Shown here one piece after another: positions 46,801 through 56,754 of a DNA stretch of 64,000 bases. The stretch comes from Plotosus lineatus. Lineage: Eukaryota > Chordata > Actinopteri > Siluriformes > Plotosidae. The stretch spans positions 18,637,001-18,701,000 of the forward strand of contig CM045731.1 of NCBI GenBank assembly GCA_024760905.1, read 5' to 3'. The position numbers and the translations under genes were made by a program. The stretch's first letter is position 1; each line of letters opens with the position of its first letter. The notes under the pieces are model-generated. The model was not told the origin of the DNA, did not search any database, and saw only the letters and a list, made by a program, of their open reading frames with translations.

Positions 46801-48703
46801 TCCAAATACTTTCCTCCCTTGAGATATTTTACCAGGTCTTTACAGTTGCTATCTGTCTGGTTTGTGGATGTTCAGTTTTATCTTTATGGTGTGAAAAATC
46901 ATACTCAGTTGAGCTCTTCAGTTTCTTTCACTACAGGCGTTTGTGTCATTATGGCAATCTTCTTGGACTACAAAGTGCTTTCCTGTCAGTTTCACAGCAT
47001 CTGACTGAATCTAAGCAGGAAGTATAGCACTATACACTTCAGAATTTATCCTGCTGCGATCAGCAGTCACATCATTCAAAAAATAAATAAATAAATAAAA
47101 TCAGGGATCCAGTTCCACCGACAGCTATACATGTGCAGTTTACTATGTTTGACATATGATATGGTGTGCTTTGGACTAAGAGCCCTTCCCTTCCTCCATA
47201 CACTTTTCATGCCATTTAGGTTAATCTTGGTGCTACCTGTCCAAATAGTCTTGTTCCAGAACTTGCCAGATTATTCATCTTCATCATCATCATCAGCTGC
47301 TTAGTCCTGGTCGTCTCAGCCCAAGTGGGGTCAAGACATCACTCTCAACATCTACTTCTTCCAGCTCTTCTAGGGGGACTACCGAGGTGTTTGCAGACCA
47401 GCAGCAAAACAATCCCTCCAGCGTGTTCTAGGTGAACCTGGGGATAATTGGATGTGCCCAAAACACCACACCAGGATGAATTCTAATCAGAGGCCTGAGC
47501 TACCCCAACTAGCTAGCTCAAGAGGATATACAGAGAAGCAGCAGATCTACTTCAAGCTCAACCTGGATGGCAGAGATTCTCACCCTGGCCAGACTTTAAC
47601 AAATTTTGCCTTCCTGATCTCAAGTGTTCAAGTTGACTTCACTTTTTTCAGCCCAGTAATGGTGTCCTTTACTTGTATTGACGCATCCTTGGCACATACA
47701 TTGCACGTTCCCGTAAACAGCTGCCTAATGCAAATTGAACACTTTAATCAATTTTATGCAGTATATCTCCTTAATATTTTCATGAAAAAATAAAGAAGCA
47801 GACCACAACCGGCCACGAAACTGCCTACAGTTGAGGTACTTGAGTCTGAGAAAAATAACATGGGAAAAAAAGGAGCATGGAAAATATACTTTTGTCATTT
47901 AAAAACATGGGAATGGGGACGACTAAAATTGTACTGTTCTAGCCTGTACTTGTAGTGGCTATAAATTCAAGACAAATATAGCTTTGAATTCTGGCATCCA
48001 TGTATTCTACAGTTGAGTATATAAACAGTTCTTGGTAGAATTTGTTGTAATTTTGGTCTCTGATAAATAATATTAAATTACTCATGTACAGCCACGTCTG
48101 GGATATGTGTTGCATCCTCCTGCGAGGGATGAGCCATAAACACCACATCCAGACCCTCAAAGGCTCCTTCTCGCAGCAAGTCAATCTTCCCACCTTCATC
48201 CTCTTCAGCTGGTGTCCCCAATACTGTTACCTAAAATTCAGAGCTTTCATCATATATTGCTTAAACGAGACAGTATGAAAAGAAATTATTAGTTTGCACA
48301 CCTTGATCAAAACAGGCCAAGTTTCTCCACTCTCCAGAACCGCCTTCAGGCCTACTGCAGCTGCAGCTCCGCTCTCTGCTATCAGGTTGTGGCCACATGC
48401 ATGGCCTATATCAGGTAGAGCATCATACTCACATAGGAACCCCACATTAATTACAGATTCGCCATCTGCTCCACCTACAGGTCCCCACGTGGCCCGGAAA
48501 GCTGTTTCCAGTTTGTAGTGCGTCTCCACGGTCCATCCTTTCTCTTGTGAGAAAAAGCGGACCAGCGTGTCATGGGCTTGTCTTTCCTCATATGCCAGTT
48601 CTGGGTGACGCCATATTGCATCTCCTAGTCCATGAAATTTGTCCTTTGCCTCGTCAATGGAGCTGCAAACCTTCTGCTTCAGTGCTTGGAGTTTTTCAGC
48701 CAT
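34605..48703 (-). CDS. PM20D2: PM20D2, peptidase M20 domain-containing protein 2 (7 exons, complete)
   Basis: Seven exons on the - strand (48302-48703, 48082-48230, 46466-46608, 46236-46390, 38328-38451, 35604-35711, 34605-34813) join in frame to 429 residues, near the human length of 436. Every intron is GT/AG. M20 metallopeptidase landmarks are present: EYDALP (92-97), HACGHN (101-106), the catalytic-type [11 protein letters not shown] (139-149), MAHPS (166-170), the dimerisation-domain stretch [12 protein letters not shown] (192-203), GGVKPNIIP in exon 4, and STDFGNV with GIHPYF (326-343). The ATG at 48701-48703 (MAEKLQ) is the only good start. The family hydrolyses beta-alanyl-lysine-type dipeptides, removing side products of carnosine synthase in the cytosol. 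A poly(A) signal lies about 65 nt past the stop. Nothing is broken. Intron 4 (7.8 kb) holds a full RTE element. A second copy of exons 5-7 lies upstream at 58.8-62.1 kb. Confidence 0.96.
34930..35215 (+). mobile_element. GTGGTTAGC-type SINE shared by both duplicated copies
   Basis: Present in copy A and, at 59128-59470, in copy B at the same place in intron 6, so it predates the duplication. Confidence 0.75.
35604..35711 (-). CDS. PM20D2: PM20D2 exon 6
   Basis: 108 nt between ATAG and GTAAG, encoding [20 protein letters not shown] and onward to TTAS. It carries the last metal-site histidine (H340 by inference). Its twin at 60056-60163 encodes the identical peptide, with one silent difference seen. 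Confidence 0.94.
35745..36365 (+). mobile_element. Two GTGGTTAGC-type SINEs shared by both copies
   Basis: 35745-36045 and 36110-36365 match 60197-60485 and 60683-60835. Copy B has an additional partial 3' unit at 60500-60625. Confidence 0.7.
36516..38127 (+). mobile_element. Tigger-like element (1.6 kb) in copy A, carrying a nested LTR pair
   Basis: Terminal repeats CAGTGGTACCTTGGTACTC and GAGTACCGAGGTACCACTG. TA follows the right end; the left TA has drifted to TT. The + strand near 36780-36930 retains a Tigger transposase C-terminus ([13 protein letters not shown], then RNVFQEKKR in broken frames). Copy B has the uninterrupted site (CTTTCGTAAAGAGTAGTTGC at 61733-61752). It sits in PM20D2 intron 5. 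Confidence 0.88.
37119..37920. mobile_element. Palindromic pair of LTRs flanked by one 5-bp target duplication
   Basis: TAGTG occurs at 37114-37118 and 37921-37925. Between them an LTR in + orientation (37119-37511, TGTTATGG to CGCGACA) is followed by 21 bp and then the same LTR in reverse (37533-37920), lacking its last bases. Arms are about 390 bp and clearly homologous. Each has TATA-like TTATAAAAAG or its relic, CAATAAAGCT and a TTTTTGGGTCCGGC end. No gag or pol is present. LTR class is inferred from the TG/CA ends and 5-bp duplication. Confidence 0.85.
38128..38262 (+). mobile_element. SINE 3' half in copy A, cut by Tigger
   Basis: Counterpart of 61750-61885. The preceding part of the SINE (AAAAGAACCATTACTGACTT) is at 36487-36515, on the other side of the Tigger element. 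Confidence 0.75.
38328..38451 (-). CDS. PM20D2: PM20D2 exon 5
   Basis: 124 nt between TTTCAG and GTAAAG, encoding [20 protein letters not shown] and onward to [10 protein letters not shown]. It has a diverged twin at 61955-62078 with five amino-acid differences. Confidence 0.92.
39225..39533 (-). mobile_element. tRNA-derived SINE, complete copy
   Basis: - strand member of the GGGGCC-head family; the B box equivalent reads GAGTTCGAATCC. It is in PM20D2 intron 4. This is the best uninterrupted reference for the split copy at 6047. Confidence 0.82.
39871..40534. mobile_element. Tigger-like MITE, CAGGGATCCC family, copy 3
   Basis: Perfect ends CAGGGATCCCTCGCTACTTC and GTGAGGGATCCCTG, with TA at 39869-39870 and 40535-40536. 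664 bp, in PM20D2 intron 4. Confidence 0.87.
40580..41886 (+). repeat. Dispersed repeat, left arm of an inverted pair
   Basis: Homologous in reverse orientation to 52170-53250. It contains an internal duplication of about 150 bp (ATGCCTCTTCTTCATCAACA at 41289 and 41442). On the - strand it carries the same acidic peptide region as the right arm. Likely a DNA-transposon relic; not classified. Confidence 0.75.
43068..43928 (-). pseudogene. RTE reverse transcriptase, main open segment
   Basis: 286 residues open, running from [20 protein letters not shown] through the palm motif FADD. A small deletion in [12 protein letters not shown] (near 43107) shifts the frame; the remaining 221 residues continue at 42413-43078. 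This is part of the 42388-45519 element. Confidence 0.9.
44314..45212 (-). pseudogene. RTE endonuclease domain, broken in the middle
   Basis: Endonuclease N-half at 44853-45212 and C-half at 44314-44802 ([45 protein letters not shown]). A TGA replaces a sense codon after CELKEKE, and a few bases are missing before VVNGTDF, so the two halves are in different frames. Confidence 0.88.
45749..46046. repeat. Two tandem units of 149 bp
   Basis: Units 45749-45897 and 45898-46046 are the same length and nearly identical; each starts TAATAGATACAT and ends GGCCTACTG. The unit contains GCGGATTATCT and GGAACTGAACCC/GGAACCGAACCC and its end looks like a Tigger-type terminus. It is in PM20D2 intron 4, just before exon 4. 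Confidence 0.88.
46236..46390 (-). CDS. PM20D2: PM20D2 exon 4
   Basis: 155 nt between CTCAG and GTAAGT, encoding [20 protein letters not shown] and onward to ALATGCK. It is separated from exon 3 by a 75-bp intron and from exon 5 by a 7.8 kb repeat-filled intron. Confidence 0.94.
46466..46608 (-). CDS. PM20D2: PM20D2 exon 3
   Basis: 143 nt between CTGCAG and GTGAGT, encoding [19 protein letters not shown] followed by [10 protein letters not shown]. This is the lid/dimerisation domain of M20 enzymes. The split Asp codon across exons 2 and 3 restores the conserved His-Asp pair. Confidence 0.94.
46640..47269. other. PM20D2 intron 2, no repeat recognised
   Basis: AT-rich intron; no coding content recognised. 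Confidence 0.55.
47270..47560 (-). mobile_element. Short 3' fragment of the second LINE family
   Basis: It matches the 3' end of the 49.3-51.5 kb LINE: the CATCATCATC-containing terminus, then CCAGCTCTTCTAGGGGG, GTGCCCAAAACACC and surrounding sequence. It is in PM20D2 intron 2. Confidence 0.7.
48082..48230 (-). CDS. PM20D2: PM20D2 exon 2
   Basis: 149 nt, preceded by TAG at the acceptor and followed by GTAATT. It encodes [19 protein letters not shown] and onward to MAHPSQED. The Glu-Glu pair E143-E144 is the expected general base/metal ligand pair of M20 enzymes. The intron to exon 1 is only 71 bp. Confidence 0.94.
48302..48703 (-). CDS. PM20D2: PM20D2 exon 1
   Basis: 134 codons from MAEKLQ to VLIK, with GT donor at 48301-48300. 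It carries the metal-site motifs EYDALP and GHACGHN. In-frame sequence upstream has no earlier ATG nearby, only TTG. Confidence 0.95.
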
Positions 48704-48894
48704 TCTCAAACACCAAGAGCACACCAAGGACTAGAAGAAGAAGAAAAAACACTCACTGTCTTAAGAATGTGGGTCTGGATTGAATGGAAATCTTATACAG
48801 CAGCATGACACTGTCATGCATATACCTGGGAACATCTGCAAAACAGCATGCAAACATATGAAGTTTAAATTTACTCCCTCGCCAAAGCCACTAA

Positions 48895-49205
48895 TTCCCA
48901 TCAACATTACAGGGAAGCTGGTACCCATCTTGGCCAACAATGGGTGAGGGCGGGGTACAACCTGAACGGCTTAACAGATCATCACAGGGCATCCATTCAC
49001 GCTCACCAAGTGCCAGTTAGCTCAATGTGCATGTAATTGAACTGTAGGAGAAAAATAGAGCACCCAGAGGAAACCTACGTCCTACGTACACACTGTGAGA
49101 ACATGAGAGATTTCTTTTTGGCTTTTTCCCTTTTTTTCCCCCAGGGGTCGCCACAACAAATGATTTGCACGTTTTCGACCCTCTTGCTGTGAAGCAGACA
49201 TGCTA
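48895..49205 (-). mobile_element. SINE fragments upstream of PM20D2
   Basis: A GTGGTTAGC-type fragment at 48895-49100 (CAGGGAAGCTGGTACCC, TGAACTGTAGGAG) runs into a short piece of RTE-like tail at 49108-49170 (GGGGTCGCCACAACAAATG). Confidence 0.6.
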
Positions 49206-49289
49206 ACCACATCGTGGCGCCAGTCAAGATTTACACATGGTCCAATAGATGCTTGTTGCACAGCATTTGTGAAAAGTGGTTTGAACAAA

Positions 49290-51485
49290 TATGGATTATC
49301 CTCATCATCATTATCATCTTCCGCTTCTTCTGGGGTCAGGTCGCGAGGGTCGCAACCGAAGCAATGAGGTTCAGATATTCTTCTCCCCAGCCACTTCCTT
49401 CAGCTCTTCCGAGGGGATACCGAGGCATTCTCAGACAAGCCGAGAGACATAGTCCCTCCAGTGTGCTCTTGGTCGACCCCGGGAGCTCTTCCCAGTTGGT
49501 CATGCCCAAAACACCATACCAGGGAGGCGTTCGGGAGGCATTATACCCTGGATCGGGAGATACCCGAGCCACCTCAGCTGGCCCCTCTCAATGCGGAGAA
49601 GTAGTGGTTCTACCCCGAGCTCTCCCCGGATAGTAGAACTTCTCACCTTATCTCTAAGGGAGAGCCCTGCCATCCAGCGAAGGAAGCTCATTTCAACTGC
49701 TTGTATTCACAATCTTGTTCTTTCGGTCACTACCCAAAGCTCGTGCCCATAGGTCAGGGTCGGAACATAGACTGGAAAATTGAGAGCTATGCCTTGTGGC
49801 TCAGCTCCCTCTTCACCACAATGGACCGGTACAGGGTCCGCTTTACAGCAGAGGCTGCAGCAATCTGTCTGTCGATCTCCCACTCCATCCTTCCCTTACT
49901 CGTGAACAAGACCCCAGGATACTTAAACTCCTCCACTTGGGGCAGAACCTCATTCCCGACCCAAAGAGTGCATTCCACCCTTGTCCAACTGTGAACCATG
50001 GCCTCGGATTTGAAGGTGCTGATTTTCCTCCTGACCGCTTCACACTCGACTGCGAATCACTCCAATGAGAGCTGAAGGTCCCAAGAAGCCAAAAGGACAA
50101 CATCATCCGCAAAAAGCAGAGACGAGATCCAATGGCCACCAAACCATAACCCCTCAACGCCTTGGCTGCGCCTAGAAATTCTGTCCAGGGTTGACAAAAC
50201 GACAGCTTTGGTGGACTCCAACCCTCCCAAGAAACAAATTCGACCTGTTGTTACCAATACGGACCAAACTCTGGCTCCGGTGATACAGCGATCAAATGGC
50301 CCGTAGCAACAGGTCCGGAATGCCGTACTCCCGTAGCACGCCCCACAAGATAGTCTGAGGGACACGGTCGAAAGCCTTCTCCAAATCCAAAAATCACATG
50401 TGGACTGATTGGGCAAACTCCCATGCCCCCTCCAAGATCCTGTGGAGTGTATCGATTTGGTCAAGAGTGCTATGGCCAGGACGAAAACCACATTGTGCCT
50501 CCTGAATCCAAGATTTGACTATCGGTCAGATCCTCCTATCCAGTACCCCTACATAGACTTTCCCAAGTAGGCTGAGGAGTGTTATTCTCGGATAATTGGA
50601 ACACACCCTGTAGTCCCCCTTTTTAAAAAAGGGACTACCAGCCCGATTTGCCAGTCCAGAGGTACAGCCCCTGATGACCGTGCGATGCTGCAGAGACGTG
50701 TCAACCAAGACAGTCCTACAGCATCCAGAGCCCTGAGATATTCAGGGCGGATGTCATCCACCCCCGGAACCCGAGACAACTGAGGTGCTTTTTGACTTCC
50801 TTAGTGACCTCCGCTCCAGTGATGGGCAGACCCCTGCCCAAACCTCCAGGGTTTTCCTCCTTTACAGGGGCCGTGTTGGTGGGATTGAGAAGATCCTCGA
50901 TGTATTCCTCCCAGCTCTCGACGGCATCCCCAGTCGAGGTAAGCAGCTCCCCACCTCCAGTGTAAACAATGTTTGTGGAGAACTGCTTCCAACTCCTGAG
51001 GCGTTGTCTGGCGGTTCAGAACCGCTTTGAGGCCAACCAATAATCAATCTCCGAGCCCTCACCAAACTCCTCCCACGCCCGAGATTTTGAATCTGTGACA
51101 GCTTCGGTTGCAGCACGTTTGGCCTGTCGGAACCTGTTTGCTGCCTCGGGAGTCCCACAGGCCAAAAAACCCGATAGGCCTCCTTTTTCAGCCGGACAGC
51201 CGAAGCCATAGGCAGAAGCCCGACCACCAGGCACTCACCTTCGAGCCCCTCCCCCAGGCCTGGCTCCAGGGGGGAACCCAGTGACCCACATCTGGGCAAG
51301 GGAAATTGTGTCCTTGATTTGTTTTTTTTAGCATAAAGGTCTTCTGAACCGCACTTCGTCAGGACCTTCCCCCAGGGCCTGTTTGCATTGGGTGACCCTA
51401 CCAGGGGCATTCTGCCCTGGACAACATAGCTCCTAGGATCACTAGATCACGCAAAAGCCCCTCCACCACAATAAGGTGGCGATTC
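49290..51485 (-). mobile_element. Second LINE family: non-LTR retrotransposon, about 2.2 kb fragment
   Basis: On the - strand it encodes pre-RT and RT stretches in several frames: VPGVDDIRPEYLRALDAVGL and LSWLTRLCSIARSSGAVPLD near 50600-50780, NYPRITLLSLLGKVYVGVLD near 50540, SSLLFADDVVLLAS near 50090, EEFKYPGVLFTSKGRMEWEI near 49900, and LSLRDKVRSSTIRGELGVEP near 49620. Many frameshifts and stops are present. Sequence differs from the RTE copies, so it is a separate lineage; I do not assign a clade. It lies just upstream of PM20D2 exon 1. Confidence 0.85.
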
Positions 51486-51543
51486 AAGGAGGGGCGAATA
51501 AGCATTATTCTTTTTATATACCTAATTTGTAAAACTTGCCAGT

Positions 51544-51570
51544 AAAAAAAAAAAAAAAAAAAAAAAAAAA
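51544..51570. repeat. Poly(A) tract
   Basis: 27 A between the second LINE family and a SINE. Confidence 0.95.
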
Positions 51571-51579
51571 TCAACTTCA

Positions 51580-51870
51580 CTTCTACCTTACATTCGGAAG
51601 GTCCTTGGTTTGAGTTCCCTACTTGCCACATGCAATGTTTGCATATTGTCCTTGTGGTTGTGTGGGTTTCCTCTGGGTGCTTTATTTTTATCCTAATGTC
51701 CAAAGACACCATTTGGTTTTAACTGTCTGGATACTCCTGTTTACCCCATGTGTGAATGACTGTTTTCGTGTTGACCCTGCAACGGTCTAACAGGCCGTCA
51801 CACAAAGTTCACTGAGATGAGCTCCTGCCACCCAGTGGTCTGAATGAAAGATTAAGTGGTTCGAAAGAGT
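51580..51870 (+). mobile_element. GTGGTTAGC-type SINE next to a poly(A) tract
   Basis: Starts at CTTACATTCGGAAGGTCC and ends GAAAGATTAAGTGGTTCG; A-tract at 51544-51570. Confidence 0.6.
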
Positions 51871-52104
51871 GTGTGCTTTCATTCTTGAAGAGAAATCCTT
51901 TGCAGTCAGTGACCACCAGAAGTCGAGAACCTATGGACACCAAATACAAAATTGAAAGATATGAAAAAAGACACGTGGTCAAAAAGGTGTCTCCTTCATT
52001 TTGGATACTGTTTTGATCTTAAAATGCCGCTTCAGCGAATAAAATAAAGGTTATGAAGACGATATGCTCGTAAACAATGCAGGCTAGTTTCTAAAGAAGA
52101 TCTG

Positions 52105-53250
52105 AAACGAGCACATTGATTGGTCAGCTCGGGCTTGCACATGCACAGTGCCCGTCACACATTCACTTCCGGTTTACTTCCTGCCTCTAGTTTACGCCAT
52201 GCAGAATTTATCTCAGACTTTCTCTTCAATAACTGTCATTAAGTTTATTTATAAGATTGTGAACACACATAATTTCTGGAAAAAGAGAGTGAAATGTCAT
52301 CTGTGATGTCTAGCAGCATTAGTATAGATGTTAAATTTGACGTGAGAACTGGGCTTTGAAGATGCCGGAATGCTTGGCGATCTTGATTATTTCGCCTGTG
52401 AGTATTTTTCTCTGCATGCAAAATTTGATTATTTGATTCGTGTGTAATCTTGCCTGGACTGCACATGCTGGATCGTGGGTTTAGTTTTGTACAAAAATTG
52501 GTCAAGACCTGAAAAATACTTAAATGTTTCATTCCTTTAACAGATGAACAAACTGATGATGATAGTTGTGATAATGAAGATTTGGATTTTGATGTTGATG
52601 AAGAGGCATCTGTTAATAAAAGTGTGCATGAGTCATGTTTGTGAAGATGATGTAATCCTTTCTGCTGAGCAGGATATAGATTAAGATGATAATGATGAGG
52701 GCAGAGTTGATGAAGCTTACTTGTATAATAAGAGATCAGAGTTTTGTTATATAGTTTTCTTAATTTCAGTGTGATTGTTCGAACCAGACAGTATTTTTTT
52801 TTAATAAGTATCATTTGAAGGAATTTGAACCTTTATATAAATGGTTGAAAAGATACATACTGATCTTATTGGAATAAACAGAAATGGGAAAAAAAGGCAG
52901 GTTTTTTGTTCATTTTTTGGGGGTTACCACGGTGACTGATGGGTTTAAAAAGGGCATGTCAGCTTAAAATGAGGATGATTTCTCTTATCATCTCTTCCTC
53001 GAGATATTTTCTAAAAGTTTATATGGCATAAAAATGTTTGGTTGCTTAGGAGTAATGATCTTGGAAGAAGGGAAATCTTTGTGCTCATTTTTCTCTAAAA
53101 CGTCTTTTGAAATTTTTAGTTGAATGCTGACACAAGAAATGGCATAGCTCAGTCAATTTTCAAGGTATTTACAAACTTTTTGCAGCTTTGGCCCTCCTCT
53201 ATATGACTGTGCAAAAAGCTCATTTTTGGACCCAAGAGCCTACTTTCGGA
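52105..53250 (-). repeat. Dispersed repeat, right arm of an inverted pair
   Basis: Inverse copy of 40580-41886. Read on the + strand at 52540-52640 it encodes an acidic stretch (DEQTDDDSCDNEDLDFDVDE) behind a splice-acceptor-like CTTTAACAG, which resembles the N-terminus of some transposases. Its left edge (52105-52170) also matches 6900-6955. Confidence 0.72.
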
Positions 53251-53420
53251 GAAGTGGCTCACAAATCCCCACAGCCACATTCCAAAATCTAGTGTGCAGT
53301 AGTACGCCTTCCCAGAACAGAGAAATGTATTACAGAACAGCAGACTCCACCAATCAAGAAACACAAAGGCATGTCATAGTCAAGTGTCCAAAATTATTTG
53401 CCCATATGGTGTAGTCGGAA
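53250..53420 (+). repeat. Fragment of another dispersed repeat
   Basis: CACAAATCCCCACAGCCACA followed by TCCAAAATCTAGTG, AGTGTCCAAAATTATTTGCC and CATATGGTGTAGT. It shares its first part with 13960-14020, so two degenerate copies of one family are present. Confidence 0.6.
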
Positions 53421-53559
53421 ATTTGGTGCCATTTTCTTTTTTATTCCCCTACATGATACCTGAGAGTCTGTTATCTATTGTTATTCTGTGTGATATTATC
53501 GCAGTTTATTATTTTATTTATCACAGCTACCTAATTTCATTATTATTAAAATAATACCC

Positions 53560-53795
53560 CCAGTGCAGCTAACTGGGTTATCAAAGGCAGGCCATGTCTC
53601 TCACTATCTATGGTGAGAGGCATGTAAAAGAACCATTGCTGACTTTCGTAAAGAGTAAGCTGCAAAGCCGTCAGCGTGTTTCTGTCCCTTGCTAAAAAGG
53701 ATTGTGACAGGAAGGGCATCCGACATAAAAACCTTTGCCAAATCAAACGGTTCACTGTGGCGACCCCTGAGAAAGGGAAAACAGCGAAAGGGAAG
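53560..53795 (+). mobile_element. 5'-truncated SINE with RTE-derived tail
   Basis: Starts at CAGTGCAGCTAACTGGG and ends GGGAAAACAGCGAAAGGGAAG, immediately opposite the RTE fragment's 3' end (53817). Confidence 0.8.
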
Positions 53796-53816
53796 ATTAT
53801 TATTAAAATAATAATT

Positions 53817-54650
53817 TACCTTTCGGCTGTTCCCTTCAGGGGTCGCCACAGTGAATCATCTGTCTCCATCTTACCCTATTCTCTGCATCTTCTCTTACAT
53901 CAACTACTTTCATGTCTTCCTTCACCACATCCATAAATCTTCTCTTTGGTCTTCTTCTAGACCTTTTGCCTGACAGTTCGAACCTCAGCATCCTACGACC
54001 AATATATTCACTATCTCTCCTCTGTACATGTCCAAACCATCTCAATCTAGCCTCTCTGACTTTGTCTCATTCCTGATCCTATCCATCCTCGTTACTCCCA
54101 ATGACAACCTCAACATTTTCAACTCTGCTACCTCCAGCTCTGCCTCCTGTCTTTTCCTCAGTGCAACCGTTTCTAAACCATACATTGCTGGCCTCATCAC
54201 TGGTTTGTACACTTTTCATTTCATTCTTGCTGATACCTTCCTATCACATCACACTGGACACTTTTCTCCAACCATTCCAACCTGCCTGCACACGCTTCTT
54301 CACCTCTTTTCCCACACTCCCCATTGCTCTGGACTGTCAAGCCCAAGTACTTAAAATCCTCCACCTTCTTTATCTCTGCTCCCGGTAACTTCACTGTTCC
54401 TCTTGGGTACTTCTCATTCACTCATTCACACATATTGTGTTTTACTGAAGCTAACCTTCATTCCTCTCCTTTCCAGGGCATACCTTCACTTGTTCACTCT
54501 CTCACTACAGATCACAATTTCATCTGCAAACATCATAGTCCACAGAGATTCTTGTCTAACCTCGTCTGTCAGCCTGTCCATCACCATAGCAAACAAGAAG
54601 GGGCTCAGAGCTGATCCTTGATGCAGTCCCACTTCCACCTTCTATTATAG
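53817..54650 (-). mobile_element. RTE LINE 3' fragment
   Basis: It spans [19 protein letters not shown] sequence at 54600-54640 to the 3' terminus at about 53818. It has several frameshifts and lacks the stretch around FGDKVREARL-NEYIRG. Its 3' end faces the 3' end of a related SINE (53560-53795) across about 25 AT-rich bases. Confidence 0.85.
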
Positions 54651-54689
54651 AACTCTTCTATTATTATTATTATTATTATTATAAACCAA

Positions 54690-56005
54690 ATGTCAAAACT
54701 TTAGGAACTGACACTTAATGAAAAATAGACTTATCTGGCTTAATTGCAGGCACAAGACAGACAGACAGACACACACACACACAGAGCGCGAGAAAAAAAG
54801 AGCATAATATTAAACATGCTCAGGAAATCATAGGAAACTTTTCTAACGTCATCCCATATGACAAAAATCAGTAATACACAAGGTATGTGTATTGTCATTA
54901 CCTGTGGGACACGTCATGTAACCCCATGTCACGTGAAACAACAAAACAAGCGTCATGATAATACAGGCATTTCTCAGATAACACAACTGCATACCGTTAT
55001 ATTGTCTGTGCTTGTTCTCTGATGTTATTAGTTGTTTCCGTCCTGTGTAATGTTAAATGCGAGTTCTACGTATACACCAAGTTTACGGGGAAAGACGGCG
55101 CTTGAAGTCAAAGGTCAACCCGCCTCCTCCGCCCACTTCCCTCCAATGCCTGACTGACCAGGCGTCAACCACCCAGCCTGCAAAATGTAGCTCAGAGGTC
55201 GTTTTTTTTTCTCCCTGACTTTAGTCGAATCCTCATTCCACCCGTCAAGTATTTCCTTCCCAATAACGCGGCCACCACCAAACGAATTTGGGGATGACCT
55301 GACACATTCTGAGAGAAAGCGCTCTCTACTTAATCCTGAGAATGAACTCACAGACGTGAACCATGATTGGCCGATGATTATTGCTATGAGTGACAGGGAA
55401 GTGAGCGTATGACATCCCTTCTTCCCGGAAAAGCTCGGCCAATGGATTGCCTCGAGTGGCTTGAAGCATGGAATTTAAACCGCAACACTACAGGGGTCCA
55501 TCCGCTAGGGGGCTGACTCCAAAAGACTTCCGGTTCCACAGACTATATTTGATGTGAGTTGATAAACAGGCATATCACGCCATGTTCCAAATTGTCCCTG
55601 TGTGTCAGTGTGATTGAACTGCTCAATGTTGCCTGAGAGAGACGAGTCTGACCTCCCCAGACACATAATAGGATAAGTGGTTTGGCCAGAGACTAAGTGG
55701 ATAAATTCCATCCTCATCAATTTTGTGCTGGTTTCCCAAAACTGTTCCATGGTGAATAAGATTTCAACATCACATCACTTTTACACAGTTGTTAGTTTTA
55801 CTGGGGTTAATAGTTACACTGACAGCAGTTTAACCATTTACAGCATTTAAAGCTTTGCCCAATCTTAGTGGCCTCCTTTTTGGCACTATCCAGTAATGTT
55901 TGCCGAACTCTGCACATCTTCAGGCAGAAGGTGTGATTAAGACCCTGGAAGCATTTCAATGTTTTTATAGTTGCACATAGTATTTATACTGTATTTTTTA
56001 TTAAA
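54690..56005. other. No gene recognised
   Basis: Moderately CG-containing sequence at 54900-55500 without a recognisable exon, plus a small SINE scrap at 55560-55690. Confidence 0.5.
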
Positions 56006-56009
56006 AATT

Positions 56010-56180
56010 TAGGCGTAAGGGTGAGCACGTCCACCTCACAGCAAGGAGGTCAAGGGCTTCTGTATGAATTTTGCATGTTCTCACTGCTTGTGTGGGTTGC
56101 CTGTGGACACTGATTCCAATTCCTAGTTCCAATTTGCCAATAGGTGTGTGTGTGTGTATTGCCCTACAATGGTCTGGTAT
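56010..56180 (+). mobile_element. GTGGTTAGC-type SINE fragment
   Basis: GTCCACCTCACAGCAAGGAG to TGTGTGTGTATTGCCC, 3' truncated. A related scrap is at 55560-55690. Confidence 0.55.
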
Positions 56181-56377
56181 TCACCTTTTGCACGTGACAT
56201 CACAGGGTCACATGACTTTTGTTTATCTGCCAACATTTTAAAATAAGTAATAGTGGTTCAACATTACCCAACCCCCTTGCAGGATCTCCCAAAAACCAAA
56301 TAATACAAACTTCATTTAAAAATTGAGAGCAAAAACTAGTTAACCATTTTATATAGTTTACTTTACATGCTCTGGAT

Positions 56378-56722
56378 GGGTGGGGGCAGTGGTGGCCTGG
56401 TGGTATAGGGCACTGGATCGCTGATCCTATGGTTGGGGGTTCGGGTCCCACTCTCCACAAGGTTGCCACTGTTCCCCCAGTGCAGTTAACTGGGTTATCA
56501 AAGACCATGTCTCTCACTGTCTATGGTGAGAGGGGTGTAAAAGAACCATTGCTGACTTTCATAAAGAGTAGGCTGCAAAGCCATCAGTGTGTTTCTGTCC
56601 CTTGCTAAAGGGTTGTGTCAGGAAGGGCAGCCGACGTAAAAATCTATGCCAAATCAAACGTGCGAATCATTCACTGTGGCGACCCCTGATAAAGGGAAAA
56701 AGCCGAAAAGAAGTCTCTCATC
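56378..56722 (+). mobile_element. SINE with RTE-derived tail, 19-bp duplication
   Basis: TACTTTACRTGCTCTGGAT (one mismatch) at 56359-56377 and 56723-56741. Complete head-to-tail copy; the tail reads CACTGTGGCGACCCCTGATA. Confidence 0.88.
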
Positions 56723-56754
56723 TACTTTACGTGCTCTGGATTTCTTAATGTTTC

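Noticed and set aside
48227..48727. An upstream start of PM20D2 at 48727 (eight extra residues)
   Set aside because: The codon there is TTG (CAA on the + strand); the first ATG in frame is at 48701-48703 and fits the family.
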